The notes beneath the pieces were generated by a model. The model worked only from the letters and a program-made list of their open reading frames with translations. It had not been told where the DNA came from and made no database searches. Positions 1 through 8,564 of a stretch of DNA of 48,522 bases are shown piece by piece. Both the position numbers and the translations under genes were made by a program. The DNA is taken from contig CAJYQL010000016.1 in NCBI GenBank assembly GCA_913776965.1, positions 1 to 48,522 of the forward strand. Reading direction: 5' to 3'. Position 1 is the stretch's first letter; the number at the start of each line of letters is the position of its first letter. The stretch is from an uncultured Xylophilus sp. GTDB lineage: Bacteria; Pseudomonadota; Gammaproteobacteria; Burkholderiales; Burkholderiaceae_C.

Positions 1-100
1 CCGCCGTTCCGGCCTTCACCGTTTCGCCCTGTCGTTCCCCGCGTCGGCCCTGCCGCGCTCCCTTCCTTCGCATCCGCCGGCGCATTCGCCGCGTAGTCCC

Positions 101-595
101 ATGACCATGAAGCACCTGTTCTCCGCCACCCTGATCGCCCTGGCCGCGCTCGGCGCCACCGCCGCCGGCGCCCACGAATTCAAGCAGCGCGACATCCGCA
201 TCGTCCACCCGTACGCGGTGCCCAGCCTCGCCGGCGTACCCAACGGCATGGCTTTTGTCGACCTGCAGAACCAGGGTCGTGCCGGCGACCGGCTGGTGCG
301 GCTCTCGTCACCCGCGGCGGCCGGCGTCGAGGTGCACGAGATGAAGACCGAGGCCGGCGTGATGAAGATGCGGCCGCTCGACGGCCTGGCGCTCGCGCCG
401 GGCCGGACGGTGAAGATGGCCGACAGCGGCCTGCACCTGATGCTGGTCGGCCTGAAGGCGCCGCTCAAGACCGGCGACAAGGTGCCGGTGACGCTGGTGT
501 TCGAGAAGTCCGGCGAAACCACCGTCGACTTCTGGGTGCAGGACCGGGCGACCGGCGACGCCGCGATGCACCGGCACCACGATCACAAGCACTGA
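101..595 (+). CDS. Periplasmic copper chaperone, PCuAC family
   Basis: 164-aa exported protein. Residues 1-24 form a signal peptide (Lys-containing N-end, hydrophobic Leu/Ala core, cut near AGA-H). The mature part is a PCuAC (DUF461) cupredoxin-like domain with the Cu(I)-binding His/Met set visible: H79-E-M81, M88-K-M90 and H112-L-M114. Family members hand Cu(I) to the CuA/CuB sites of cytochrome oxidase in the periplasm. The last six residues are His-rich (HHDHKH), a plausible extra metal ligand. Two in-frame ATGs (101 and 107) lie together and neither has a good ribosome site, so the start is uncertain by two codons. The usual Sco/TonB partners are not visible; the window edge is 100 nt upstream. 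Confidence 0.88.
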   Translation: MTMKHLFSATLIALAALGATAAGAHEFKQRDIRIVHPYAVPSLAGVPNGMAFVDLQNQGRAGDRLVRLSSPAAAGVEVHEMKTEAGVMKMRPLDGLALAPGRTVKMADSGLHLMLVGLKAPLKTGDKVPVTLVFEKSGETTVDFWVQDRATGDAAMHRHHDHKH

Positions 596-632
596 TCCGG
601 CGCCCCTGCGGCGCGCTGCCCGATCAGGGTCC

Positions 633-656
633 GCCCCGCGTCGTGCGGCGCGGGGC
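633..656 (+). terminator. GC hairpin after the PCuAC gene
   Basis: Perfect 8-bp stem GCCCCGCG/CGCGGGGC with an 8-nt loop, 37 nt after the stop codon of the copper chaperone gene. There is no U-tract after it, so it could be a weak or Rho-assisted terminator or just an RNA 3'-end stabiliser. Confidence 0.35.
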
Positions 657-747
657 TTGGGGTAAGCTGGCTGCGGCCTTGCGCCGCCTGCCTTTTCCCT
701 GATTCCACCCGTTCCACCGCCCCTTCAGCCACACATCGGAGCAGCCC

Positions 748-1779
748 ATGAGCGAAAGCAACGCCTTCGGTTTCGGCCAGTTCGTCCCCGGATTCGATTT
801 CCTGCAGAACCTGGTCCAGTCCGCGGCCCAGGGCGGCCGTGCGTCGTCCGGCGGCAGCACCGGCATGCCGGGACTGCCCGACTGGTCGAAGTGGGTCGCG
901 CCCACGCTGCAGGTCGAGGAGATCGACAAGCGCATCGGCGAACTGAAGACGGTGCAGTTCTGGCTGGAGCAGAACGCCCGGGCGCTGTCGGCCACGATCC
1001 AGGCGCTGGAAGTGCAGAAGATGACGCTCGCCACGCTGCGCAGCATGAACGTGCAGGCGGCCGATCTTGCGGGCGCCTTCCGCTTCGGCGGCGCGGCATC
1101 GCCGGCACCGGCGCCTTCCGGCGCGGGGGCGCCCGGGCCCTACGACGACATGTTCACCGCGCGCCCGGCCGCTTCGCCTTCCGCCGGCGCGGCGCCTTCA
1201 CCGGCGCCGAGCCCTGCGCCGGCGCCCGCCGACGCGCCGGCACCTGCTGCGGAAACCGCCTCCGCCGACGCCGACGCCGAGCCGGCCGCCGACCGCGACC
1301 ACAGCGCCGCGACCGCATCGCCTGCCGCAGCCCTCGGCGGCGCCGACCCGCTGCAGTGGTGGAACGCGCTGACCGGCCAGTTCCAGCAGATCGCCGCGAC
1401 GGCGCTGCAGGACGCCGCCCGCCATGCCCAGAGCGCCCCCGGCGCCCAGCTGGCCGACGCGGCCCGGCAGGCCTTCGACGCCGCCGGCCGCATGGCGGCG
1501 CAGGTCGCGGCCGCAGCAGTGCCCCATGCTCCTGAAAAAGGAGCGGCACGCGCAGGCGCAGCGGGCGCCAAGGCGGTCAAACCCTCTAAAAAGAAGGCCG
1601 CTCCGGCCCCCGGCAAGGTGGCAGGGGCGACCGGCTCCCCTGCACCCGCCGCCCCGAAGCGCACGGCGACGGCCGCTCCCGCACGGCGCCGGACGTCCGC
1701 ACCGCCGCCGCCCGCCGCCAAGTCGCCCGCCCCGGCCCCCGCCGGCGCGGCACGCCGCCGCAGCGGCAGCACCCGCTGA
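748..1779 (+). CDS. phaM: PhaM-like polyhydroxyalkanoate granule protein
   Basis: 343 aa. The N-terminal 100 residues match the PhaM family: an aromatic FGFGQFVPGFDFLQ block (residues 7-20), then LPDWSKWVAPTL and an amphipathic helix ending QKMTLATLRSM (about 43-100). PhaM binds and activates PHB synthase PhaC1 and ties granules to the nucleoid. The middle is Ala/Pro-rich and disordered. The last ~85 residues are a histone-H1-like Lys/Arg/Ala/Pro tail of the kind that binds DNA in PhaM. Start supported by GGAG 7 nt upstream. A ~50-bp interspersed repeat appears to code for residues ~260-277, at the start of the basic tail. The FIST gene follows after 14 nt, probably in the same transcript. 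Confidence 0.85.
   Translation: MSESNAFGFGQFVPGFDFLQNLVQSAAQGGRASSGGSTGMPGLPDWSKWVAPTLQVEEIDKRIGELKTVQFWLEQNARALSATIQALEVQKMTLATLRSMNVQAADLAGAFRFGGAASPAPAPSGAGAPGPYDDMFTARPAASPSAGAAPSPAPSPAPAPADAPAPAAETASADADAEPAADRDHSAATASPAAALGGADPLQWWNALTGQFQQIAATALQDAARHAQSAPGAQLADAARQAFDAAGRMAAQVAAAAVPHAPEKGAARAGAAGAKAVKPSKKKAAPAPGKVAGATGSPAPAAPKRTATAAPARRRTSAPPPPAAKSPAPAPAGAARRRSGSTR
1527..1576 (+). repeat. Candidate member F of the dispersed ~50-bp repeat
   Basis: Inside phaM. GCTCCTGAAAAAGGAGC forms the first hairpin, followed by GCGC-N9-GGCGC and a GCCAAGG end. The layout matches members A-D (hairpin, then GCGC..GCGC, then purine-rich GCC), but the ATAGCTG core is changed to AGGAGCGG, so membership is likely rather than certain. 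Confidence 0.45.
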
Positions 1780-1793
1780 CGCGCCCGCGCCGC

Positions 1794-3086
1794 ATGGCTG
1801 CCGACGCCCGTCTTCTCTTTCCCTGCGGCCACGCCACGCATCCGCAGTGGCGCATGGCGGTCGGCCTCGTGGTGGCGCAGCTGCGGGCGCAGATGGCGCT
1901 GCCCGACCATGCCGCCGCCCCGGCGCTGGGCCTGCTCTACATCACCGACCACTACGCCGACGCGGCCGAGGAACTGCTCGCCGCGCTGCGCACCGAGCTG
2001 CCGGGCGTGACCGACTGGGCCGGCACCGTCGGCATCGGCATCGCGGTGAACAACGCCGAATATTTCGACGAACCCGCCCTGTGCGTGATGCTCTGCGACC
2101 TGCCGTCCGACCAATACCGGGTGTTCTCGGGCGTGGCGCCGCTCGGCGGCTTCCCGGCCCACACCGCGCTGCTGCATGCCGACGCCCGCACGCCCGACAT
2201 CGCCGAGCTGATCGCCGAGATGGCCGAGCGCACCGCCACCGGCTACCTGTTCGGCGGCCTGTCTGCGAGCCGGCACGACAACGTGCAGTTCGCGGTCGGC
2301 CGGCGCGGCGGATCGCCCCAGCCGGAGTCCGATGGCGTGTTCCGCGGCGGGCTGAGCGGCGTCGCCTTCGGCGGCGGCGTGCCGCTGGTCTCGCGGGTCA
2401 CGCAGGGCTGCCGGCCGGTCGGGCCGGAGCATGCGGTCACCGCGTCGGAAGGCAACGTGATCACCGCGCTCGACGGCCTGCCGGCGCTGCCGCTGCTGCT
2501 GGCCGAATTGGGCGTGTCGCTCGACGAGCCGCAGCATGCGCTCACCACCGTGCGCCAAACGCTGGTCGGCCTGCAGGCGCCGTCCGATGGCGACGGCCGC
2601 GATGCGGTCGGCCGCACCGGCCATTTCAGCGCCGACACCCGGGTGCGGCACATCGTCGGCCTCGACCCGAAACGCGACGGGGTGGCGGTCGCCGAGCAGA
2701 TCGCGCCCGGCACCCGCATGGCCTTCTGCCAGCGCAACCCGCAGGCTGCGCGCGCCGACCTGGTGCGCATCTGCGCCGAGATCCGCGAGGAGCTGGAGCC
2801 CGAAGAGCTGACGCTGCAGGCCGCCACGACGCAGAACAGCCTCGGCGAGCCGAATACGCCGGCCGCTCGGCGCATCGCTGGTGCGGTGTACGTGAGCTGC
2901 GCCGGCCGCGGCGGCCCGCATTTCGGCGCACCGAACGCCGAGATGCAGATCGTGCGCCATGCGCTCGGCGACGTGCCGCTGGTCGGCTTCTTCGCCGGCG
3001 GCGAGATCGCCCGGCACCACCTCTACGGCTACACCGGGGTGCTGACGGTGTTCGTCGCGCCGGCCGGCGACGACGGCGCTCAATAG
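1794..3086 (+). CDS. FIST sensor-domain protein
   Basis: 430 aa, soluble. The N-terminal half has FIST_N features (GLLYITDHY, then WAGTVGIGIAVN). The C-terminal half ends with the FIST_C signature, in which VPLVGFFAGGEIA precedes LYGYTGVLTVF. FIST domains are proposed small-ligand (possibly amino-acid) sensors; the established domain description gives no single reaction. No kinase, GGDEF or chemoreceptor domain is attached, so any output must come from a partner protein. The gene lies 14 nt after phaM and converges on the YXWGXW gene, with a 7-nt overlap of the two 3' ends. Confidence 0.87.
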   Translation: MAADARLLFPCGHATHPQWRMAVGLVVAQLRAQMALPDHAAAPALGLLYITDHYADAAEELLAALRTELPGVTDWAGTVGIGIAVNNAEYFDEPALCVMLCDLPSDQYRVFSGVAPLGGFPAHTALLHADARTPDIAELIAEMAERTATGYLFGGLSASRHDNVQFAVGRRGGSPQPESDGVFRGGLSGVAFGGGVPLVSRVTQGCRPVGPEHAVTASEGNVITALDGLPALPLLLAELGVSLDEPQHALTTVRQTLVGLQAPSDGDGRDAVGRTGHFSADTRVRHIVGLDPKRDGVAVAEQIAPGTRMAFCQRNPQAARADLVRICAEIREELEPEELTLQAATTQNSLGEPNTPAARRIAGAVYVSCAGRGGPHFGAPNAEMQIVRHALGDVPLVGFFAGGEIARHHLYGYTGVLTVFVAPAGDDGAQ

Positions 3087-3442
3087 CGGTTGGGGTTGTT
3101 CGGCCGGCGGTCGTGGCGGTTCGGCACGCCGTCGCCGTCACGGTCCCAGCCGCCGCGGCGCATCTCCCAGCGGCCGCCCCGGTCCACCCACTGGGCCTCG
3201 CGGTAGCGGTAGCCCGGACGTTCCCGCAGCCAGACGCCCTTCACCCAGACGTGACGGTTGTTGCGCCACTCCCAGTGGCCCGGCGACCAGACCATGCCGC
3301 GACGCGGCGGCGGCACCACCTCGACCCGCGGCGGCGGCGGCGCGGCCTGCACGTAGATCTGGGCCTGGGCCGGCACCGCCGTCAGGGCAGCCAGCGACAG
3401 GACGGTGGCAGAGGCGGCGAACAGTGCTTTCTGGGCGATCAT
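3080..3442 (-). CDS. Exported YXWGXW-repeat protein
   Basis: 120 aa. The signal peptide (MIAQKALFAASATVLSLAAL, cut near AQA-Q) is followed by a Pro-rich linker and then a W/R-rich region. That region carries the YXWGXW-like repeat pattern (W-SPGHWEWR, HVWVKGVWLRERPGYRY, WVDRGGRWEMRRGGW) found in small envelope proteins of Burkholderiales. The tail DRDGDGVPNRHDRRPNNPNRY resembles a thrombospondin type-3/calcium-binding DxDxDGVPN loop. The start at 3442 is chosen over an upstream ATG (3475) because AAAAGGAG lies 7-8 nt before it. Molecular role unknown. Confidence 0.82.
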   Translation of the reverse strand: MIAQKALFAASATVLSLAALTAVPAQAQIYVQAAPPPPRVEVVPPPRRGMVWSPGHWEWRNNRHVWVKGVWLRERPGYRYREAQWVDRGGRWEMRRGGWDRDGDGVPNRHDRRPNNPNRY

Positions 3443-3512
3443 GGCGATCTCCTTTTGGTGTGGACACGGCGCCATCGTCCCGCTGGCATGTCAACGCCCT
3501 GTCGCCCGGACA

Positions 3513-4280
3513 CTAAGCTTTGTGTGCCGATGTGTCGCGTACCGGCCGGGTGCGGCGCATCGCGGTGAAGGCGGCGAACTCCCAGTTGCGCATCGCCAGC
3601 ACCAGGGTGTAGGCCTCGCGCTCGGATTCGGCGAGCTTCTGGTCGGCCAGATGCTGCTGCGCGAAGTCCTGGGCCACCCGTCGCAGCCGCTCCAGGAACA
3701 CCGGCGCCAGTGCGCGGCTGACCCGGCCGTGCACCAGCAGCATGCCTTCGCCCGCACCGTCGAAGCCGCCGCCGAAGTAGTCGAGCAGGGCGTTCTCGCG
3801 GAAGTACTCCATCACCGGCCCGTTCGGCCGCCAGCGGAAGGTCTTGGCCAGCTTCAGCCGGTAGCGGTTGCCCGGCCGCAGCTCGATGATGCCGAGCCGG
3901 TCGAGCTGCGCCAGCGCCCGCACGCCCTCGGCTTCGGTGATGCGGTAGGCGGTGGTCACCTGCTCCAGCGTCCACTGGCTGAGCACGCAGATCGCCATCA
4001 GCACGAGGATGCGGTCGGCCACCACCGCGCGTTCCTGCTCCAGCGTCAGGCCGTCGGTGAGCGGCTGGGCGTCGGCCACCCGGCGCGCCAGGTCCGCGAA
4101 ATCCAGCCGCAGGACCTGGCAGATCGCGTCGATCCGCGACAGCGGCATGTCGCCGCGCGCCAGCATGCGCTTGACGCTCGACTCGGCCATGCCGAGCGCG
4201 CGCGCCAGGTCGGCATAGGTCATGCGGGCAGATTTCAGTTCCTGCTTGAGGGCGACGACGAGATCGGCGGTGGTGCTCAT
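3513..4280 (-). CDS. XRE-family transcriptional regulator
   Basis: 255 aa. The N-terminal Cro/C1-type helix-turn-helix spans residues ~15-60 (YADLARALGMAESSVKRMLARGD, given here as its recognisable parts YADLARALGM and SSVKRML). The long C-terminal domain is not one I recognise; it includes a possible second winged helix (LEQVTTAYRITEAEGVRAL region) and an aromatic block (LLDYFGGGFDGAGEGMLLVHG region). The ATG at 4280 is preferred because it starts the HTH domain. It has no Shine-Dalgarno sequence; instead a perfect palindrome (4282-4300) ends one nucleotide before it. The gene is divergent from the ceramidase-like gene, so it may control itself and that operon. Confidence 0.85.
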   Translation of the reverse strand: MSTTADLVVALKQELKSARMTYADLARALGMAESSVKRMLARGDMPLSRIDAICQVLRLDFADLARRVADAQPLTDGLTLEQERAVVADRILVLMAICVLSQWTLEQVTTAYRITEAEGVRALAQLDRLGIIELRPGNRYRLKLAKTFRWRPNGPVMEYFRENALLDYFGGGFDGAGEGMLLVHGRVSRALAPVFLERLRRVAQDFAQQHLADQKLAESEREAYTLVLAMRNWEFAAFTAMRRTRPVRDTSAHKA

Positions 4281-4281
4281 G

Positions 4282-4300
4282 GGTATCGATTGTCGATACC
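4282..4300. promoter_or_regulatory. Perfect palindrome, candidate operator of the XRE regulator
   Basis: GGTATCGA-TTG-TCGATACC: 8-bp arms, no mismatch, 3-nt spacer. It ends one base before the start codon of the XRE gene and lies in the 117-nt divergent region shared with the ceramidase-like gene. Its length and dyad symmetry fit an XRE dimer site. Occupancy here would block initiation or translation of the regulator gene, giving autoregulation (inference). Confidence 0.6.
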
Positions 4301-4397
4301 GCGGGCCTGCCCGTGCGCTGCCGGGACGATTTTTCGCCACCTTCGGACCGGCTGGCCCGGAGACTGCGGGCCTGTCTCACTGCTGCCGTCTGCCGCC

Positions 4398-5306
4398 ATG
4401 CACCCTGTCCACCCGACCCCCCTCCGTCCGCCGCGCGCCCACCGGGCCGAGGTGGCCCTGCTGATCGCCGGCATCGCGCTGCTGCTGTTCGCCGTCGGCG
4501 GGCCGGTGCTGCACGACAGCATGCACCAGCACCATTTCGCCGACAGCCGGACGGTCGGGGGCATCCCCTGCGCGTTCGACGTGCTGAGCAACCTGCCGTT
4601 CGCCGTTGCAGGGTTCTGGGGCCTGGGCCGGCTGCGGCAACTGCGGGGCCGTGCGGCGCACGATGCGCTCGACCGTGGTCTGGCGGCATTGTTCTGTGCC
4701 GGTTTGGTCGCGACGGCCGCCGGCTCGGCGTACTACCACCTGCGGCCCGACGCCGCCGGCCTGTTCTGGGACCGGCTCGGCATGGTGCTGCCCTTCGCCG
4801 GTCTGCTCGGGCTGGCCGCGGCCGGCCGGGTCGGCGACCGTGCGGGCCGGTGGACAGCCGCCACCGTGCTTGTCGGCGGCCTGCTGGCGGTGCTGTGGTG
4901 GCGCCAGACCGGCGACGTGCGCGGCTGGGCGGCGGTGCAGCTCGGCGGCATGGCGGTGGTCGCGGGCCTCGCGCTGCTGCCGCGGCGCGCCGGACGCCTG
5001 GGTATCCACCTGGGCGCAGTGATCGCCTGCTACGCCGTGGCCAAGGGCTTCGAACTCGCCGACCATGCGGTGTGGCTGGCCAGCCTCGGGGCGGTCTCGG
5101 GCCACACCCTCAAGCACCTGGCCGCGGCCGCTGCGGCGGTGCCGGTGGTGCTGGCGCTCGGACGCCACACGGCCGATGGCCCCCCGACCGCGGCCGGGCA
5201 GAATGGCGCCGGTCGCGGGCCGGGCATCGTGTCCGCACGCAGCTTGCGGCCGGTGCGGAGCGCCGCCGGCACCACCCGCCCCGCCCCCCGGAGGACCCGC
5301 GCATGA
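4398..5306 (+). CDS. Ceramidase-like (alkaline phytoceramidase family) membrane hydrolase
   Basis: 302 aa with about seven hydrophobic segments. It shows the CREST/alkaline-ceramidase arrangement of conserved polar residues within membrane helices: HHFADSR and DVLSNLPF near the N-terminus, GSAYYHLRPD with a nearby WDRLGMVLPF, and a C-terminal SGHTLKH. In the superfamily these Ser/Asp/His residues build a zinc site for amide hydrolysis in a lipid substrate; bacterial substrates are mostly unknown. The last ~45 residues are low-complexity Pro/Arg-rich. Its stop overlaps the next start (ATGA at 5303-5306), so it is translationally coupled to the LplT-PlsC gene. It is divergent from the XRE regulator. 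Confidence 0.72.
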   Translation: MHPVHPTPLRPPRAHRAEVALLIAGIALLLFAVGGPVLHDSMHQHHFADSRTVGGIPCAFDVLSNLPFAVAGFWGLGRLRQLRGRAAHDALDRGLAALFCAGLVATAAGSAYYHLRPDAAGLFWDRLGMVLPFAGLLGLAAAGRVGDRAGRWTAATVLVGGLLAVLWWRQTGDVRGWAAVQLGGMAVVAGLALLPRRAGRLGIHLGAVIACYAVAKGFELADHAVWLASLGAVSGHTLKHLAAAAAAVPVVLALGRHTADGPPTAAGQNGAGRGPGIVSARSLRPVRSAAGTTRPAPRRTRA

Positions 5307-7279
5307 CACCCGATCCCACCCCCACCACCCGTCCCGCCGCGCAGGCCGCCGACGCACCGGCCGCCGACGGCGCGCACGCCGGCCAGTTCGCGCTGCTCGG
5401 CCAGCGCCGCTTCGCGCCCTTCTTCTGGACCCAGTTCGCCGGCGCGGCCAACGACAACCTGTTCAAGTTCGCCTTCACCGTGATGGTGACCTACCAGCTC
5501 AGCGTGTCCTGGATGCCACCGGCGATGGCCGGGCTCGTGATCGGCGCGCTGTTCATCCTGCCGTTCCTGCTGTTCTCGGCGACCGCCGGCCAGCTGGCCG
5601 ACAAGTACGACAAGACCCGCCTGATCCGCTTCGTGAAGACGCTGGAGATCGCGATCATGGCCATCGCCGCCGTCGGCTTCGTCGTCGGCAGCGCGGCGGT
5701 GCTGCTGGCCTGCACCTTCCTGATGGGGCTGCATTCCACCCTCTTCGGACCGGTCAAGTTCGCCTACCTGCCGCAGGTGCTGCGGCCGCAGGAACTCACC
5801 GGCGGCAACGGCATGGTCGAGATGGGCACCTTCGTCGCGATTCTGCTCGGCAACGTGGCCGGCGGCCTGCTGGTGGCGATTCCCGAGGTCGGGCACGGCT
5901 GGGTGGCCGCGGCCTGCGTGGCGCTGGCGCTCGCCGGCCGCGCGGTCGCGCAGCGCATCCCGGATGCGCCGGCGACCGACCCCGGCCTGCGCATCAACTG
6001 GAACCCGTTCACCGAGACCTGGCGCAGCCTGAAGCTCGCGCACGGCAACACGGTGGTGTTCCGCTCGCTGCTCGGCATCAGCTGGATGTGGTTCTTCGGC
6101 GCGGTGTTCCTGAGCCAGTTCCCCAGCTTCGCGAAGGACGTGCTGCACGGCGACGAACGGGTCGCCTCGCTGCTGCTGGTGGTGTTCTCGGTCGGCATCG
6201 GCACCGGCGCGCTGCTGTGCGAGGTGCTGAGCCGCCGGCAGGTGGAGATCGGGCTGGTGCCGCTCGGCGCGATCGGCATGAGCGTGTTCGCGATCGACCT
6301 GTACTTCGCCTCGCGCGGGCTGCCGGCGGTGCCGACGATGGGGCTGGGCGCCTTCCTGGCGCAGCCGGCGCACTGGCGGGTGATGGCCGACCTGGCGCTG
6401 CTGTCGCTCTTCGCCGGGCTCTACAGCGTGCCGATGTACGCGCTGATCCAGCTGCGCAGCCGGCCGACGCACCGGGCGCGGATCATCGCGGCCAACAACA
6501 TCCTCAACGCGCTGTTCATGATCGGCAGCTCGGTCATCGCCGGCGCGTTGCTGGCGGCGGGTGCCAGCGTGCCGCAGATCTTCCTGCTCACCGGCATCGC
6601 CAACGCGCTGGTGGCCGGCTACATCTTCCTGCTGGTGCCGGAATACCTGCTGCGCTTCCTGGCCTGGACGGTGTCGAACCTCGTCTACCGCTTCCGCATC
6701 ACCGGTGCCGAGCAGATCCCGGCCGACGGCCCGGCGCTGCTGGTGTGCAACCACGTGAGCTTCATGGACCCGGTGCTGCTGATGGGCGCCAGCCCGCGGC
6801 CGATCCATTTCGTGATGGACCACCGGATCTTCGCCACGCCGGGCCTGGGCGCGGTGTTCCGGCTGGCCAAGGCGATCCCGGTGGCGCCGCAGAAGGAAGA
6901 TCCGGCGATCTACGAGGCCGCCTTCGCCCGCGCCGCACAGGTGCTGCGCGACGGCGACCTGCTGGCGATCTTCCCGGAAGGGGCGATCACCACCGACGGC
7001 GAACTGCAGGCGTTCAAGGGCGGCGTCGCGAAGATCCTGGCGCAGGCCGAGGCCGACGGCCTGCAGGTGCCGGTGGTGCCGATGGCGCTGACCAACCTGT
7101 GGGGCTCGTTCTTCAGCCGGATCGAATTGCGTGGCGGCAAGCGGCGCGCGATGGTCAAGCCCTTCCGGCGCGGCTGGTTCAACCCGGTGGGGCTGCACGT
7201 CGGCGCGCCGGTGCCGGCGGCCGAGGCGCAGCCGGAGGCGCTGCGGGCGCGGGTGGCCGAGCTGCGGCGGCAGGGCTGA
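5303..7279 (+). CDS. LplT-PlsC fusion: lysophospholipid transporter plus 1-acylglycerol-3-phosphate acyltransferase
   Basis: 658 aa. Residues ~30-430 are an MFS transporter of LplT type (FWTQFAGAANDNLFKF, then GQLADKYDKTRLIRFVK). Residues ~460-650 are a PlsC acyltransferase with the catalytic HX4D motif (N483-H484-VSFM-D489) and F557-P-E-G560. The combination resembles Aas/LplT systems, which flip lysophospholipid across the inner membrane and reacylate it, but the acyl-ACP synthetase domain of Aas is absent. Start at 5303 overlaps the ceramidase-like gene by 4 nt. Likely role: recycling lyso-lipids at the inner membrane. The domain assignment is secure; the substrate is inferred. Confidence 0.88.
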   Translation: MTPDPTPTTRPAAQAADAPAADGAHAGQFALLGQRRFAPFFWTQFAGAANDNLFKFAFTVMVTYQLSVSWMPPAMAGLVIGALFILPFLLFSATAGQLADKYDKTRLIRFVKTLEIAIMAIAAVGFVVGSAAVLLACTFLMGLHSTLFGPVKFAYLPQVLRPQELTGGNGMVEMGTFVAILLGNVAGGLLVAIPEVGHGWVAAACVALALAGRAVAQRIPDAPATDPGLRINWNPFTETWRSLKLAHGNTVVFRSLLGISWMWFFGAVFLSQFPSFAKDVLHGDERVASLLLVVFSVGIGTGALLCEVLSRRQVEIGLVPLGAIGMSVFAIDLYFASRGLPAVPTMGLGAFLAQPAHWRVMADLALLSLFAGLYSVPMYALIQLRSRPTHRARIIAANNILNALFMIGSSVIAGALLAAGASVPQIFLLTGIANALVAGYIFLLVPEYLLRFLAWTVSNLVYRFRITGAEQIPADGPALLVCNHVSFMDPVLLMGASPRPIHFVMDHRIFATPGLGAVFRLAKAIPVAPQKEDPAIYEAAFARAAQVLRDGDLLAIFPEGAITTDGELQAFKGGVAKILAQAEADGLQVPVVPMALTNLWGSFFSRIELRGGKRRAMVKPFRRGWFNPVGLHVGAPVPAAEAQPEALRARVAELRRQG

Positions 7280-7399
7280 TCGGCAGCCGCGGGACGGCAG
7301 GCGCGCTGTCGCGCGGCCTACAGGCGCTTGCAGTCGGCGGGGCGACACTGCGGCCTTTCGCGCCCCGCCGCGATCCCCGCGACCCCGGAGTCCCGCCGC

Positions 7400-8548
7400 A
7401 TGACCGACACCCTCACCGTCCCGTCCTTCGACGCCCTGCGCGCCGCCCTGCAGGCCCGCATCGACGCCGGCCTGCTGCCCGGCGCGGTCGCCCTGGTGCA
7501 GCACCGCGGCCGCACCGCGTTCTTCGAGGCGCTCGGCCGCCTCGGGCCGGCCGCCGATGCGCCGCCGATGGCGCGCGACAGCCTGTTCCGCATCTATTCG
7601 ATGACCAAGCCGATCGTCTCGCTCGCCACGCTGATGCTGGTGGAGGAGGGCCGGCTGCTGCTGTCGGACCCGGTCGCGCGCTGGCTGCCCGCCTTCGCCG
7701 GGCAGACCGTGCTGCAGGCCGACGGCAGCCGGGTGCCGGTGCAGCGCGACGCCACGGTGCACGACCTGCTGCGCCACACCGCCGGCCTCAGCTACGCCTG
7801 GGAGCCCGGCCCGGTGCAGGACGCCTACCTGGCCGCCCGCATCGGCTCGCGCCGCATGACCAACGCGCAGCTGGCCGCGGCGCTCGGGCCGCTGCCGCTG
7901 GCGCACCAGCCGGGCAGCGCCTTCGACTACAGCCGCGCCACCGACGTGCTGGGCGCGCTGCTGGAGGCGGTGGAGGGCGCGTCGCTCGGCGAACTGCTGC
8001 AGCGCCGGGTGCTGGGGCCGCTCGGCATGCACGACACCGGCTTTCGGGTGCCGCCGGCCGATGTGCCGCGGGTGGCCGAGCCGCAGATGCCGGCCGCCGG
8101 CGATGCGGTGGTGGTCGCGACCACGCTGCTCGACGTGCGCGAGCCGGTGGTGTTCGAATCCGGCGGCGGTGGCCTGATCTCCACCGCCGGCGACTACGCC
8201 CGCTTCCTGGCGCTGCTGGCGGGCGGCGGCACCGCGCACGGTGTGCGGCTGCTCGGCCGCAAGACGGTCGAATGGATGATGGCCGACCACCTTGGCCCGC
8301 AGCTGCCGGTGCACGGCACGCTGCTGGCGCCGGGCCACGGCTTCGGCCTCGGCTTCGCGGTACGGCGCGAACGGGGGCTGGCGCCACGCGCCGGCTCGCC
8401 CGGCACCTGTTCCTGGAGCGGCGTGGCCGGCACGGTGTTCTTCGTCGATCCGACGGAAGACCTGTTCGCGCTGGTGCTGACGCAGGCGCCGGGCCAGCTC
8501 GACCCGCTCTGCGACCTGCTGCCCAACACGGTGTTCGGCGCGCTGTAA
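7400..8548 (+). CDS. Serine hydrolase, class C beta-lactamase/family VIII esterase fold
   Basis: 382 aa. The catalytic SxxK motif is S67-M-T-K70 (in RIYSMTKPI) and the second motif Tyr is Y177 (FDYSRATDVLG), as in EstB-type esterases. No signal peptide is visible, so a cytoplasmic esterase is more likely than a periplasmic beta-lactamase. Start chosen at 7400 because family homology begins there. The C-terminal TGCxWG-like block of the family is replaced by GTCSWSGVAGTVFFVDP, which matches the usual W-GG/A-xxxxWxD region. It lies 120 nt after the LplT-PlsC gene and converges on the PAP2 gene (16-nt gap). Natural substrate unknown. Confidence 0.85.
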   Translation: MTDTLTVPSFDALRAALQARIDAGLLPGAVALVQHRGRTAFFEALGRLGPAADAPPMARDSLFRIYSMTKPIVSLATLMLVEEGRLLLSDPVARWLPAFAGQTVLQADGSRVPVQRDATVHDLLRHTAGLSYAWEPGPVQDAYLAARIGSRRMTNAQLAAALGPLPLAHQPGSAFDYSRATDVLGALLEAVEGASLGELLQRRVLGPLGMHDTGFRVPPADVPRVAEPQMPAAGDAVVVATTLLDVREPVVFESGGGGLISTAGDYARFLALLAGGGTAHGVRLLGRKTVEWMMADHLGPQLPVHGTLLAPGHGFGLGFAVRRERGLAPRAGSPGTCSWSGVAGTVFFVDPTEDLFALVLTQAPGQLDPLCDLLPNTVFGAL

Positions 8549-8564
8549 GCGGCCGGCCGGGGTG

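Noticed and set aside
1424-3568. 714-codon plus frame overlapping phaM and the FIST gene
   Set aside because: Arg/Pro/Ala-rich shadow of real genes in other frames.
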